DNA of 64,000 nt from CAJQLB01 sp905479065 (lineage in GTDB: Bacteria > Bacteroidota > Bacteroidia > Flavobacteriales > Flavobacteriaceae): the NCBI GenBank assembly GCA_943846735.1, contig OX044364.1, positions 2,170,001 to 2,234,000 of the forward strand, given 5' to 3'. How positions within the stretch are numbered: the first letter of the stretch is position 1; the number at the start of each line of letters is the position of its first letter. Below are positions 27,734 through 36,946 of this stretch, piece by piece. A program made the position numbers and the translations under genes. The notes beneath the pieces are model-generated. The model had not been told where the DNA came from and did no database searches. It saw only the letters and a list, made by a program, of their open reading frames with translations.

Positions 27734-28540
27734 ATGCACTACAGAGGAGTCTTAAGAAAAATGGAAACTGAGTTTGCTAGTCCGATCCAGTATTATTTAG
27801 TATTTGAAAACGATTTTATCAACATAAATCAATTACTCAATAAAACTCTTAACATCAGCTTTGAAAAGTATCAGTGTTTAAACTGTCAAGCCAATGAGCC
27901 CATTTTTAGACAAGGGTTTTGTAAACGTTGTTTTTTTGATCTTCCACAAGCGGCAGATTGGATTATACGACCAGAGTTAAGTACCGCTCATTTAGATCAA
28001 GAAGATCGAGATTTAGAATATGAAAAAAGAGTGCAATTACAGCCTCATATTGTTTATTTAGCAAATTCAAGCAATATTAAAGTAGGTGTGACTCGGAAAT
28101 CCCAAGTTCCAACGCGATGGATTGATCAGGGAGCACATGAGGCGATAGAAATTGTTGAAACACCAAATCGCTATTTGGCAGGAGTAACAGAAGTAGCCCT
28201 AAAAAATTATGTTGCCGATAAAACAAATTGGAGAAAGATGCTTAAAAACGATAACTCAGATGAAAATTTAGTAGACTGGCGTGAACGTCTCAAAGAGTAT
28301 ATCCCTGAGCAAGCGCAAGATTATTTTATTCACAGTAATATTAAAACAAATTTAGAGTTTCCTGTTTTAAAGTATCCTCAAAAACCAGTTAGTCTTAATT
28401 TGAAAAAAACTCTTAACTATGAAGGGAAATTGGTTGGTGTAAAAGGGCAATATCTTATTTTTGAAGATCAGACTGTTTTTAATGTAAGAGGTAACGAAGG
28501 CATCGTTATTTCACTTTCAATCAAAACAAATCCCATCTAA
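27734..28540 (+). CDS. DUF2797 domain-containing protein
   Basis: This 268-residue protein has a putative four-Cys zinc site near residues 54-76 (CLNCQAN then CKRCFFD). A domain with a GIY-YIG-like feel follows (HIVYLANSSNIKVGVTRKSQ and RWIDQGAHEA). These features identify DUF2797. The biochemical function is not established. The gene stands alone, divergent from GH3. Confidence 0.85.
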   Translation: MHYRGVLRKMETEFASPIQYYLVFENDFININQLLNKTLNISFEKYQCLNCQANEPIFRQGFCKRCFFDLPQAADWIIRPELSTAHLDQEDRDLEYEKRVQLQPHIVYLANSSNIKVGVTRKSQVPTRWIDQGAHEAIEIVETPNRYLAGVTEVALKNYVADKTNWRKMLKNDNSDENLVDWRERLKEYIPEQAQDYFIHSNIKTNLEFPVLKYPQKPVSLNLKKTLNYEGKLVGVKGQYLIFEDQTVFNVRGNEGIVISLSIKTNPI

Positions 28541-28563
28541 AATGGTTTTAAATGGGATCTTTC
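28529..28563 (+). terminator. Hairpin at the end of the DUF2797 gene
   Basis: Arms ATCCCAT (28530-28536) and ATGGGAT (28552-28558) are extended by an inner AAAA/TTTT pairing after one mismatch. The stem includes the stop codon, and the T-tail is poor (CTTTC), so this may be a weak or bidirectional terminator shared with rpsU. Confidence 0.4.
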
Positions 28564-28580
28564 ACTTAAGTAATTAAACT

Positions 28581-28775
28581 TTATATATTTTCTTGGTCTT
28601 TCATGTTTTGAATGTAAGATGCCTTTTGAATTTCACGACGTCTTTTGATAGATGGTTTCGTGAAAAATTGTCCCTCTCTTAAATTTTGCATGACCTTAAT
28701 GTTTCTGTGTTTTCTTTTGTAGCGTTTGAGGGCTCGATCAATACTTTCTCCTTCTTTAATTATAATTTTTAACAT
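28581..28775 (-). CDS. rpsU: 30S ribosomal protein S21
   Basis: This 64-residue protein is very basic, with the S21 pattern MLKIIIKEGESIDRALKRYK followed by an Arg/Lys-rich helix (KPSIKRRREIQKASYI). S21 helps initiation on the small subunit near the anti-Shine-Dalgarno end of 16S rRNA. The gene lies 27 bases downstream of the primary sigma factor gene on the same strand. Confidence 0.97.
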   Translation of the reverse strand: MLKIIIKEGESIDRALKRYKRKHRNIKVMQNLREGQFFTKPSIKRRREIQKASYIQNMKDQENI

Positions 28776-28802
28776 ATTTATTTATTTTGTGTTTTTATTT
28801 AT

Positions 28803-29666
28803 TTAGCCTAAATAAGTTTTTAGAACCTTACTTTTTGATGTATGTCTTAACCGTTTAATTCCTTTTTCTTTGATTTGTCTTACACGTTCCCTTGTTAAAC
28901 CAAATGAATCTCCAATTTCCTGCAAACTCATCGGGTGACTATCATTTATTCCGTAATAGTGGCGTAACACTTCTGCTTCTTTATCTGACAGCATATCTAG
29001 TGCACGATTCACTTCTGTGTTAAGGGATGCACGCATTAAATTGGCGTCTGGTTTTGGGGATTCATTCGCATTGACTACGTCGTAAAGAGTTGATGTTTCT
29101 CCCTCTCTCAATGGAGCGTCCATGGATACATGTCGGCTTGATATTTTCAAGGATTGTTTAACTTCAGTGACACTAATATCTAACGAATGAGCAATTTCTT
29201 GAGCACTTGGAGGTCTTTCATGAGTTTGTTCAAGGAACGAGTAGGCCTTGTTAATTTTATTAATTGAGCCTATCTTATTTAGCGGCAACCTTACTATTCT
29301 CGATTGTTCTGCTAAAGCTTGAAGAATTGCTTGTCTAATCCACCAAACTGCATATGAGATAAATTTAAAACCACGTGTTTCATCAAATCGCTTGGCCGCC
29401 TTTACCAGACCGGCGTTGCCTTCATTTATTAAATCAGGGAGTGTTAGACCTTGATTCTGATATTGCTTTGACACTGAAACTACAAAACGTAAATTGGCAG
29501 TTGTCAATTTATCAAGAGCTTGTTGATCTCCTGCGCGTATACGTTGTGCTAACTCCACTTCTTCCTCAGCAGTGATCAGTTGAATTTTACCTATATCCTG
29601 TAAATACTTATCAAGGGATTTGGACTCTCTATTGGTAACTTGCTTTGTAATTTTTAATTGTCTCAT
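28803..29666 (-). CDS. rpoD: Primary RNA polymerase sigma factor (RpoD/SigA)
   Basis: This 287-residue sigma-70 factor has the compact Bacteroidota form, with a short region 1. Region 1.2/2 begins SLDKYLQDIGKIQLITAEEE, region 2.3-2.4 contains KFISYAVWWIRQAILQALAE, and region 4.2 is a helix-turn-helix with SLQEIGDSFGLTRERVRQIK. It is the housekeeping sigma factor that reads TTG/TAnnTTTG promoters in this phylum. It forms an operon with rpsU. Confidence 0.96.
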   Translation of the reverse strand: MRQLKITKQVTNRESKSLDKYLQDIGKIQLITAEEEVELAQRIRAGDQQALDKLTTANLRFVVSVSKQYQNQGLTLPDLINEGNAGLVKAAKRFDETRGFKFISYAVWWIRQAILQALAEQSRIVRLPLNKIGSINKINKAYSFLEQTHERPPSAQEIAHSLDISVTEVKQSLKISSRHVSMDAPLREGETSTLYDVVNANESPKPDANLMRASLNTEVNRALDMLSDKEAEVLRHYYGINDSHPMSLQEIGDSFGLTRERVRQIKEKGIKRLRHTSKSKVLKTYLG

Positions 29667-29812
29667 AGGGAAAAAACGATTTCAACACACCATTATAACT
29701 TTTTTATTGAGAAAACCTAATAAAAGTAGTGCTTTGTTGCGAAAATCACACAAAACATCAAGCCTATTTGCTGTTTTGAAAATTATAACAGCATAAAAGC
29801 TTTATAATTGAT

Positions 29813-30517
29813 TTAAATTATTGAGATTTCTTCATTTATTTTAAGTCTAAATTTCTTTCGAAATAAATGAACTCCAATGTAAAGAAAAGGGGTGTCTAAT
29901 GCAGCTACAAGAACCTTGAATAAAAAGCCACTGATTAATAAACCACTAAAACTTTCCCAAGGTAACACTTCAAAAAAACATAACAACATGAGAATGGAAA
30001 AGGTGTCGATAAATTGAGAAAACCATGTTGAAAAATTATTACGTAACCATAAATGTTTGCCTTTAGTAAGCCGTTTCCAAAAATGATAAATTTGAATATC
30101 AATAAACTGTGCAAACAAATAAGCAGTCATACTCGCAAAAACAGCAATTGCAGACTGACCAAACACTTTTGTGAATAAAACATCATCTACCGGAGAGTTT
30201 GCTATCGCTGGGACGTTGTCTGCTATCAAAATAATTAAAAGTGAAAAAATTGACGCAAATATTCCTGTAATAACAACTTGATTCGCATTTTTTTTACCGT
30301 AAATTTCACTAATTAAATCGGTAATTAGGAAGGTGATAGGGTAGGGCAAGATTCCCACTGATATTTCAAACAGATTGGCTCCAAATATTTCTACATTGAA
30401 TGGGTGCCAATAAAAAAATTTCTGAAAAATTAAGTTTGAGACCACCAAAGATGTAATAAAAAGTGCACCTAATAGTATGTAAATACGTTGTGCTAGTAAT
30501 TTATCTTTTAATGTCAT
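29813..30517 (-). CDS. Queuosine precursor transporter (VUT family, YhhQ-like)
   Basis: This 234-residue membrane protein has about six hydrophobic segments. It carries the VUT-family motifs PITFLITDLISEIYGKKNAN and FAQFIDIQIYHFWKR, followed by STWFSQFIDTFSI. Characterised members import 7-deazaguanine precursors of queuosine (preQ0/preQ1). No queuosine genes are adjacent here. Confidence 0.92.
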   Translation of the reverse strand: MTLKDKLLAQRIYILLGALFITSLVVSNLIFQKFFYWHPFNVEIFGANLFEISVGILPYPITFLITDLISEIYGKKNANQVVITGIFASIFSLLIILIADNVPAIANSPVDDVLFTKVFGQSAIAVFASMTAYLFAQFIDIQIYHFWKRLTKGKHLWLRNNFSTWFSQFIDTFSILMLLCFFEVLPWESFSGLLISGFLFKVLVAALDTPFLYIGVHLFRKKFRLKINEEISII

Positions 30518-30589
30518 TTGAAATTGTGAATAAATAGCCTTCGTAAATATAATCTAATAAATTTTCTTTTAGTTAATTTGTGGTCGCTT

Positions 30590-31732
30590 ATGAGCCAACC
30601 ATATCAAGTATACATATCACTAGGAAGCAATAAAGGCAATCGTTTTAAACATTTACAAGAGGCTATCGATCTCATTCACGTAAGGATAGGAATGATTAAA
30701 ATTATTTCGAAAGTTTATAATTCTCCAGCTATTGGATTTGAAGGAGATGATTTTTATAATGCGTGTCTCAGTGTTGAAACTTACTTGAAACCTGATAAAA
30801 TGATGGAGGAATTATTAGCCATTGAAAAACTATTGGGCAGGGTTAGGAATATAGTAGGATATGAAGCACGTAATATTGATTTGGATGTTCTGCTCATCGG
30901 GGGTACTATAATAGATAGTGAAGCTCTTAATGTGCCGCATGTGTCGATGCATCTTAGGCGTTTTGTGTTGCGCCCATTAAATGATATTGCACCTAATATT
31001 GAGCATCCTAAATTAAAGAGACAAATTGGTGACCTCCTAAAAACGTGTTCTGATCAAAGTGAGTTGAAGGAAATTAATATTTGGTTAAAAAATCCTACTA
31101 AGTCGGTAAGCTTCTCAAACTATAATTTTATTGCGATAGAAGGCAATATAGGTGCAGGGAAAACCAGTTTAGCAACAAAAATATCATATGATTTTAATGC
31201 TAAATTAGTGCTAGAGCGTTTTGCTGATAATGCCTTTTTACCAAAATTTTATGAAGATCCTCAGCGTTATGCATTCCCTTTAGAAATGTCCTTCTTGGCA
31301 GATCGCTATCAACAAATCACTGATGACTTGTCCCAGCTTGACTTGTTTAAAGATTTTGTTGTAAGTGATTACGACGTCTTTAAATCACTTATTTTTTCAA
31401 AAATAACTTTGTTAGAAGACGAGTTTGTCCTTTACAGAAAACTCTTTTATCTCATGTATAAGGATATTGCCAAGCCTGATTTGTATGTGTATTTGTACCA
31501 AAACACAAGACGATTACAGGAAAATATTAAAAAAAGAGGTCGTGATTATGAGCAAAACATAGAGGATAATTATTTAGAAAAAATAAATTCAGGCTATCTT
31601 GAATTTTTAAAAAATCAAACAGATATTAAAGTTAAAATTATTGATATTTCAGATTTAGACTTTGTGAAAAACAGAGTTGATTATTTGTGGTTGTTAAATC
31701 AAATTTGTGAAGATGACGTATCAGGAGATTAA
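30590..31732 (+). CDS. folK: Fusion of HPPK (FolK) and a deoxynucleoside kinase
   Basis: This 380-residue protein has two enzymatic halves. Residues about 5-155 are 6-hydroxymethyl-dihydropterin pyrophosphokinase (YISLGSNKGNR at the start, YEARNIDLDVLLI as the signature), an essential folate step. Residues about 178-380 are a deoxynucleoside kinase with a P-loop EGNIGAGKTS near residue 184, a DRYQQITDDL segment and an Arg-rich lid (NIKKRGRDYE). The start is ATG 30590; a TTG 4 codons upstream was rejected. No stop or frameshift separates the halves. Both feed thymidylate/folate metabolism. Confidence 0.93.
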   Translation: MSQPYQVYISLGSNKGNRFKHLQEAIDLIHVRIGMIKIISKVYNSPAIGFEGDDFYNACLSVETYLKPDKMMEELLAIEKLLGRVRNIVGYEARNIDLDVLLIGGTIIDSEALNVPHVSMHLRRFVLRPLNDIAPNIEHPKLKRQIGDLLKTCSDQSELKEINIWLKNPTKSVSFSNYNFIAIEGNIGAGKTSLATKISYDFNAKLVLERFADNAFLPKFYEDPQRYAFPLEMSFLADRYQQITDDLSQLDLFKDFVVSDYDVFKSLIFSKITLLEDEFVLYRKLFYLMYKDIAKPDLYVYLYQNTRRLQENIKKRGRDYEQNIEDNYLEKINSGYLEFLKNQTDIKVKIIDISDLDFVKNRVDYLWLLNQICEDDVSGD

Positions 31733-32201
31733 AACTCCGACTTTATACATTGTTGGGATGAAAGTTGAGATGTCTTTTCAGACAATGCGAGAAGACACGG
31801 AGCGCCTAGCAAAACAATGCATGCCCCGATTGCATGAGGTTCAAAATAGAGTAGACGATTTCACGGTTTCTCTTAATGACTATAATGCTTTTGATTATAT
31901 GAAGTTGACTCCTGGTGGTTTATTTGAAAAATGGATTGGTGTAGAAGTTTCGCAACTTGACAATGTGCCTGATGGAATGGTAACGCTTACCATTGAACCA
32001 GCTACTTACCTCGCTATTGAATTCAAAGGCTCTATGGCAGAGTATGTAGAAAACTGGCATTATCTACATGGGATATGGTTACCTCAAAACCAGTATCAAG
32101 TTGACAGTCGACCACATTTTGAAAAATTAAACTCAAACTATCATCCTAAAAACATCATTAATGAAGAAATTATTTGGATTCCTGTTGTTGCAAGTACTTA
32201 A
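31713..32201 (+). CDS. GyrI-like small-molecule-binding domain protein
   Basis: This 162-residue protein resembles the GyrI-like/AraC effector-binding (SOUL-type) fold, with TPTLYIVGMKVEMSF at the start and a GGLFEKWIGVEV core. The C-terminal half contains TYLAIEFKGSMAEYVENWHY and the end IPVV. There is no DNA-binding domain, so it is a stand-alone ligand-binding module of unknown ligand. The ATG at 31713 lies inside the end of the folK fusion gene, an overlap of 20 bases. Confidence 0.75.
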   Translation: MTYQEIKTPTLYIVGMKVEMSFQTMREDTERLAKQCMPRLHEVQNRVDDFTVSLNDYNAFDYMKLTPGGLFEKWIGVEVSQLDNVPDGMVTLTIEPATYLAIEFKGSMAEYVENWHYLHGIWLPQNQYQVDSRPHFEKLNSNYHPKNIINEEIIWIPVVAST

Positions 32202-32261
32202 AAGGTTAATGACAAATGGATTGACATATCATTAACGATTTAGTTTGAAACCTTTTGCCAG

Positions 32262-32939
32262 TCAAATCTTAGCGGTGTCATGGGCTTGCAAATCGAAAAG
32301 CAAAGTTACTATTTTACTCTTATTATCATCCATGACAAATTCATTTAGTACTTCAGCTTTCGCTATATTTAGAAGAAAAGGTGCCGATAAAACATTGACA
32401 CCACTTTGGTGTTTTAGCCTCGTCCCTTGTCCTGAGATAATGTCTTTGTTAGGAGTAAAATTACCTGTTGGAATATGTTCGGTAAGAATAATATAGCGGT
32501 ACTTATTTAGCTTTTTTAAAACCTGTGACACCTCATTATTTGATAAATGTTGCAGTACTTGTCTTAAAATAACACAATCTGCCGCAGGTAAATTGTCATG
32601 AACGATGTCTAAGTTTAGAAACTCAAGATTGCTTGCTTTGTAATGTCTTTTATTTCTTTCAATAAGAGGTGCTACAACATCAATTGCCTTGTATTCTTTG
32701 GTGTAGTTGACTAGGTGTTGACCAACATTGAAATCACCACAGCCCAAATCACATACAACTAATTGATTGTGTTTTTCACTTAAAAATGTTGTTATGACAT
32801 CAATATAAGGTGCTATAATGTCTGTGTCATGTGATCCTTCACCAGAATAAAAATCATAGGTATCGCCACCCCACAGGGACTTGTCATAAATTTGTGTCAT
32901 GGCGTCTTTTGTGGGCCAAGGTGTTTTTATTTTAGTCAC
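32262..32939 (-). CDS. Class I SAM-dependent methyltransferase
   Basis: This 225-residue protein has a Rossmann-type SAM-binding motif I (VVCDLGCGDFNVG), a motif II acidic end (YKAIDVVAPLIERN) and an ADCVILRQVLQHLSN segment typical of small-molecule methyltransferases. The substrate is unknown. It is the second gene of a minus-strand pair with the SpoU methyltransferase, 10 bases apart. Confidence 0.88.
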   Translation of the reverse strand: MTKIKTPWPTKDAMTQIYDKSLWGGDTYDFYSGEGSHDTDIIAPYIDVITTFLSEKHNQLVVCDLGCGDFNVGQHLVNYTKEYKAIDVVAPLIERNKRHYKASNLEFLNLDIVHDNLPAADCVILRQVLQHLSNNEVSQVLKKLNKYRYIILTEHIPTGNFTPNKDIISGQGTRLKHQSGVNVLSAPFLLNIAKAEVLNEFVMDDNKSKIVTLLFDLQAHDTAKI

Positions 32940-32949
32940 CTGAAGGTTG

Positions 32950-33477
32950 TTATTGAAGTTTAGAAAATATATCCCAAATCACAACTCCTGCACTCACCGA
33001 TATATTTAACGAATGTTTCGTGCCATACTGCGGAATTTCTATAACGATATCACTCGTATTTACCACATTCTGAGTCACGCCTTTTACCTCATTGCCAAAC
33101 ACCACGGCATACTTAGTATCTGGTTGAGGTATAAAATCATTTAGCATGGTAGCATTTTCAGCTTGTTCAATAGCGATTATTTTAACGTCATCACTTTTTA
33201 ATCGGTGAATGACATCCAATGTGTCATTGACATATTCCCAGGTCATAGAGTCTGTACTTCCAAGAGCCGTTCTATGAATATCCTTGTGAGGTGGTTGAGC
33301 TGTAATACCACAGAGGTAAATTTTTTCGATAAGAAACGCATCACAAGTTCTAAAAACACTGCCAATATTGTTAAGACTTCGAATGTTATCTAAAATCACA
33401 ATGAGGGGTGTTTTATCTTCCTGCTTAAACTCGTGAATAGTTAAACGTTTTAGTTCGCTGTTTTTTAATTTTCGCAT
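32950..33477 (-). CDS. TrmH/SpoU family RNA methyltransferase
   Basis: This 175-residue SPOUT enzyme is the short form without an N-terminal substrate domain. Motif 1 (DNIRSLNNIGSVFRTCDAF), motif 2 (YAVVFGNEVKGV) and motif 3 (IPQYGTKHSLNISVSAGVV) form the trefoil-knot SAM site. It probably 2'-O-methylates tRNA or rRNA. The exact target cannot be told. Confidence 0.93.
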   Translation of the reverse strand: MRKLKNSELKRLTIHEFKQEDKTPLIVILDNIRSLNNIGSVFRTCDAFLIEKIYLCGITAQPPHKDIHRTALGSTDSMTWEYVNDTLDVIHRLKSDDVKIIAIEQAENATMLNDFIPQPDTKYAVVFGNEVKGVTQNVVNTSDIVIEIPQYGTKHSLNISVSAGVVIWDIFSKLQ

Positions 33478-33629
33478 GATTCAGTCATTGCAGAATGCCA
33501 CATATATTTCTTAAAAATTCCCAAAGAATTGTAAATAACTTATGTTATTAAATCTTTATTAGACATGAAATAATAGTTACATTCGTGGTCTTACGTTATC
33601 ACAAAAATAACATTTAAAATCACTTAGAG

Positions 33630-36239
33630 GTGGCTAAGAAATCAAAAAAAGTAACACCGTTAATGAAGCAATACAATGCTATCAAGGTGAAGTACCCTGA
33701 TGCTTTGTTGTTATTTCGAGTTGGAGATTTTTATGAGACCTTTGGGAGTGATGCTGTAAAAGCCTCCAAAATTTTAGATATAATATTAACAAAACGTGGT
33801 GCTGGTAGCGAAAGCGAAACAGAGCTCGCTGGTTTTCCACATCATTCTTTGAACACCTATCTGCCTAAGCTTGTGAAAGCGGGAGAGCGTGTGGCTATTT
33901 GTGATCAATTGGAAGACCCAAAACTCACTAAGAAGATTGTTAAACGAGGTGTTACTGAATTGGTTACGCCGGGGGTTGCTTTGAACGATGAAGTTTTAAA
34001 TTCTAAATCTAATAATTTTCTAGCTTCGGTTTATTTTGGCAAACATATAGGTGTGTCATTTTTGGATGTGTCAACAGGTGAGTTTTTAATGTCTCAAGGA
34101 GATGTGGAGTACGTTGATAAATTACTCCAAAACTTTCATCCAAGTGAGGTCCTTATTGAAAAACAAAAGCGCTCTGTGTTCACAGAAGCCTTTGGGAATA
34201 GTTTTCACACGTTTTATTTAGAAGATTGGGTCTTTCAATACGATTATGCCGATGAGATATTAAATGGTCATTTTAATACAAAATCTTTGAAGGGTTTTGG
34301 TATTGAAGATTTGCACGAGGGTATTGTTTGTGCTGGTTCAGTCATGCATTATCTCAGAGAAACACAACATCTAAAACTAAAGCATATTACATCAATTCAG
34401 CGCATGGCCGAGGATTCCTATGTATGGATGGATAAGTTTACGATAAGAAATCTAGAACTATATAATTCTACGAATGTAAATGCCGTAACACTTATTGACG
34501 TTATTGATAAGACGATTTCTCCTATGGGAGGTAGAATGCTGAAACGTTGGTTAGCATTGCCATTAAAAGATGCAAAAAAGATTCATCATAGACATGAAGT
34601 GATACAGTATTTTCTCTCGAATGAAGAGCTTTTAGTTAAAATACAACATCAAATTAAGCAGATTGGAGACATTGAGCGGCTCATATCAAAAATTGCTACA
34701 GGAAAAGTCAATCCTAGAGAAGTGATACAACTAAAAAACTCTTTAGAAGCTATTGTCCCCATTAAAGGGGTTTCGAGTAATTGTGCTAATGCATCTTTAA
34801 AATCAATTGGTAATCATCTGCACAGTTGTGATATTTTAAGAGATAAAATTAAAGAGACTTTAAATGAAGACGCGCCTGTTAATATTTTAAAGGGGAATAC
34901 TATTTCCTCAGATTTCTCTACGGAATTAAAAGAACTTCGAGCATTAGCATATTCAGGCAAAGATTATCTTGACAAAATGCTAGAGAGAGAAAGTGAACGA
35001 ACGGGCATTACTTCTTTAAAAATAGCCTCTAACAATGTGTTTGGCTATTATATTGAGGTTAGAAATACTCATAAAGATAAGGTCCCTGAGGAATGGATTA
35101 GAAAACAGACATTGGTTAACGCTGAACGCTATATCACGGAAGAGTTAAAGGAATACGAAGGCAAGATACTGGGTGCTGAAGAGCGGATTTTGGCTATTGA
35201 ACAGCAGTTGTTCTCAGAGTTGGTATTATGGATGAGTCAATGGATAAAACCCGTACAAGAAAATGCAGGTTTAATAGGTCAATTAGATTGTTTGTGTTGC
35301 TTTGCACAATTGGCTAAAAGTCGTCAATATGTGTGTCCAAGTATCGATGAATCTTTTGATTTGGACATTAAAAACGGTCGTCATCCTGTAATAGAGCAGC
35401 AATTGCCGATTGGGGAATCGTATATAGCTAATGATATTTTTTTAGATAGAGACTCTCAGCAAATCATCATGATTACAGGGCCAAATATGTCTGGTAAATC
35501 TGCAATTTTACGTCAAACAGCATTAATTGTCTTATTGGCACAAATTGGAAGTTTTGTTCCAGCAGAAAGTGCAAGAATTGGATTGGTTGATAAAATTTTT
35601 ACAAGAGTAGGAGCGAGTGATAATATTTCAATGGGGGAATCAACATTTATGGTTGAAATGAATGAAACAGCCTCAATTTTAAATAATATTTCTGATCGTA
35701 GCTTGGTTTTGCTTGACGAAATAGGAAGAGGGACAAGCACCTATGATGGTATTTCTATTGCTTGGGCAATTAGCGAGTACTTGCATGAACATCCAAGTAA
35801 AGCAAAAACGCTATTTGCAACACATTATCATGAACTCAATGAAATGTCTGAAACTTTTGAGCGCATAAAAAATTTCAATGTTTCTATAAAAGAGCTAAAA
35901 GATGATGTTTTGTTTTTAAGAAAATTGATAGAGGGAGGGAGCCAACATAGTTTTGGAATTCATGTCGCGAAAATGGCTGGGATGCCTCAACAAGTTATTC
36001 ACAGAGCGAATAAGATCTTGAAACAATTAGAGAAGTCACATTCAAATGAAGAGCTCACTAATAAGGTGAAGTTGTTAAATGATGATGTGCAGTTGAGTTT
36101 CTTTAATTTAGATGATCCGCTTTTAGAGGAAATTAAAGACGAAATCTTAGACCTTGATATCAATACCTTAACACCGGTTGAGGCATTGATGAAGTTGAAT
36201 GAAATTAGGCGAATGCTTCAAAAGAAAAAAAGAGCATAA
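33630..36239 (+). CDS. mutS: DNA mismatch repair protein MutS
   Basis: This 869-residue mismatch sensor starts with GTG at 33630. The mismatch-reading FRVGDFYETFG motif (Phe-x-Glu) lies near residue 30. Connector, lever and clamp domains follow. The ATPase domain has Walker A GPNMSGKSAI (about residue 617), Walker B LVLLDEIGRGTST and the HFxxH-like ATHYHELNEM. All key residues are present, so the strain is not expected to be a mutS mutator. Confidence 0.97.
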   Translation: MAKKSKKVTPLMKQYNAIKVKYPDALLLFRVGDFYETFGSDAVKASKILDIILTKRGAGSESETELAGFPHHSLNTYLPKLVKAGERVAICDQLEDPKLTKKIVKRGVTELVTPGVALNDEVLNSKSNNFLASVYFGKHIGVSFLDVSTGEFLMSQGDVEYVDKLLQNFHPSEVLIEKQKRSVFTEAFGNSFHTFYLEDWVFQYDYADEILNGHFNTKSLKGFGIEDLHEGIVCAGSVMHYLRETQHLKLKHITSIQRMAEDSYVWMDKFTIRNLELYNSTNVNAVTLIDVIDKTISPMGGRMLKRWLALPLKDAKKIHHRHEVIQYFLSNEELLVKIQHQIKQIGDIERLISKIATGKVNPREVIQLKNSLEAIVPIKGVSSNCANASLKSIGNHLHSCDILRDKIKETLNEDAPVNILKGNTISSDFSTELKELRALAYSGKDYLDKMLERESERTGITSLKIASNNVFGYYIEVRNTHKDKVPEEWIRKQTLVNAERYITEELKEYEGKILGAEERILAIEQQLFSELVLWMSQWIKPVQENAGLIGQLDCLCCFAQLAKSRQYVCPSIDESFDLDIKNGRHPVIEQQLPIGESYIANDIFLDRDSQQIIMITGPNMSGKSAILRQTALIVLLAQIGSFVPAESARIGLVDKIFTRVGASDNISMGESTFMVEMNETASILNNISDRSLVLLDEIGRGTSTYDGISIAWAISEYLHEHPSKAKTLFATHYHELNEMSETFERIKNFNVSIKELKDDVLFLRKLIEGGSQHSFGIHVAKMAGMPQQVIHRANKILKQLEKSHSNEELTNKVKLLNDDVQLSFFNLDDPLLEEIKDEILDLDINTLTPVEALMKLNEIRRMLQKKKRA

Positions 36240-36319
36240 AAATCGTAAAAAGCCTTTGCTATTATGAGAATTATTTTAAATTTGCATCCGCAATCTTGAG
36301 ATTGAAGTTCTTTAAAACT

Positions 36320-36391
36320 GCGAAAGTAGCTCAGGGGTAGAGCATCACCTTGCCAAGGTGGGGGTCGCGGGTTCAAATCCCGTCTTTCGCT
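36320..36391 (+). tRNA. tRNA-Gly (anticodon GCC)
   Basis: The 72-base cloverleaf has acceptor arms GCGAAAG/CTTTCGC, a D-arm GCTCAGGGGTAGAGC, an anticodon loop TTGCCAA with GCC at 36352-36354, a T-arm GCGGGTTCAAATCCCGT and discriminator T. CCA is not encoded. It lies 24 bases before tRNA-Leu. Confidence 0.96.
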
Positions 36392-36415
36392 CTAAAAACC
36401 TTAAAATATACCAAT

Positions 36416-36499
36416 GCTGAAGTGGTGGAATTGGTAGACACGTTGGACTTAAAATCCAATGTCCATTAGGACGTACGGGTTCAAGTCCCGTCTTCAGTA
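36416..36499 (+). tRNA. tRNA-Leu (anticodon TAA)
   Basis: The 84-base class II tRNA has acceptor arms GCTGAAG/CTTCAGT, an anticodon stem TTGGA/TCCAA with TAA at 36450-36452, a long variable arm (TGTCCATTAGGACGT) and a T-loop GGGTTCAAGTCCC. The discriminator is A at 36499 and CCA is not encoded. It borders the accessory region that follows. Confidence 0.95.
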
Positions 36500-36504
36500 C
36501 ATAG

Positions 36505-36551
36505 AAAATCCGTATAACGCTTATAAACAGTGTTTTACGGATTTCTTGTTT
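36505..36551 (+). terminator. Terminator of the tRNA-Gly/tRNA-Leu operon
   Basis: AAATCCGT (36506-36513) pairs with ACGGATTT (36537-36544), with an inner TAAACA/TGTTTT pairing, followed by a T-rich tail ending at 36551. Confidence 0.7.
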
Positions 36552-36659
36552 TTAAATTTGACAACCATTTACGATTTTAGTTGAATTCAAAGGATTGAAT
36601 TAGACTACGATAGAGATATATCTTATTACTTTATAAAGATTGAGTTTAACTTACTTGAT

Positions 36660-36830
36660 ATGAAGCCAATAACCTATGTGATGCCAAGTAATAAACACTA
36701 TGCTCACGAATACCCTGTTAAAGAACATTCAAAAGTGGATTTGATAATCTTCAATGATAAAATGATTAAGCAATACAAAGAAGGTAAAATTGATGTGAAG
36801 CTACTTGTGGATATAAAAAAATCTAATTAA
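36660..36830 (+). CDS. Hypothetical small protein, 56 residues, possibly truncated
   Basis: This short frame starts at ATG 36660 (MKPITYVMPSNKHYAHEYPV) and ends at a TAA overlapping the end of a convergent gene fragment. The frame stays open upstream to 36585 with plausible protein sequence (for example RDISYYFIKIEFNLL), so it may be the 3' end of a longer gene that lost its start. The charged C-terminus (IDVKLLVDIKKSN) looks protein-like. I do not recognise it. Confidence 0.35.
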   Translation: MKPITYVMPSNKHYAHEYPVKEHSKVDLIIFNDKMIKQYKEGKIDVKLLVDIKKSN

Positions 36831-36931
36831 TAGATGCTTCCATCTCTATGATACTCTTTTTCGTCAATTAGTACACTATCTTTCCAATTCCGTTCTTGCA
36901 ATAACTGATCATTCCTGTACCAATTTCTTTG
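36827..36931 (-). pseudogene. 5'-truncated gene tail bordering palindromic element B
   Basis: About 34 codons before a TAA at 36829-36827 read like a real protein: QRNWYRNDQLLQERNWKDSV, then an acidic stretch and a terminal HRDGSIY. The Trp/Tyr-Asn-Asp pattern recalls repeat proteins of the MORN/YwqK type. The frame runs on into element B, where the translation changes to a hydrophobic stretch without a normal start. The gene therefore appears to have lost its 5' part at the element boundary. Confidence 0.4.
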
Positions 36932-36946
36932 CGTTCCAACTACATT

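Noticed and set aside
33630..36239. Defective mutS as a mutator allele
   Set aside because: All mismatch-reading and ATPase motifs are intact and the length is normal; the GTG start is ordinary.
36416..36499. tRNA-Leu 3' end as an attB site with a flanking direct repeat
   Set aside because: I looked for a copy of the T-arm/acceptor sequence downstream to 39,100 and found none, so classical tRNA-targeted integration is not demonstrated.
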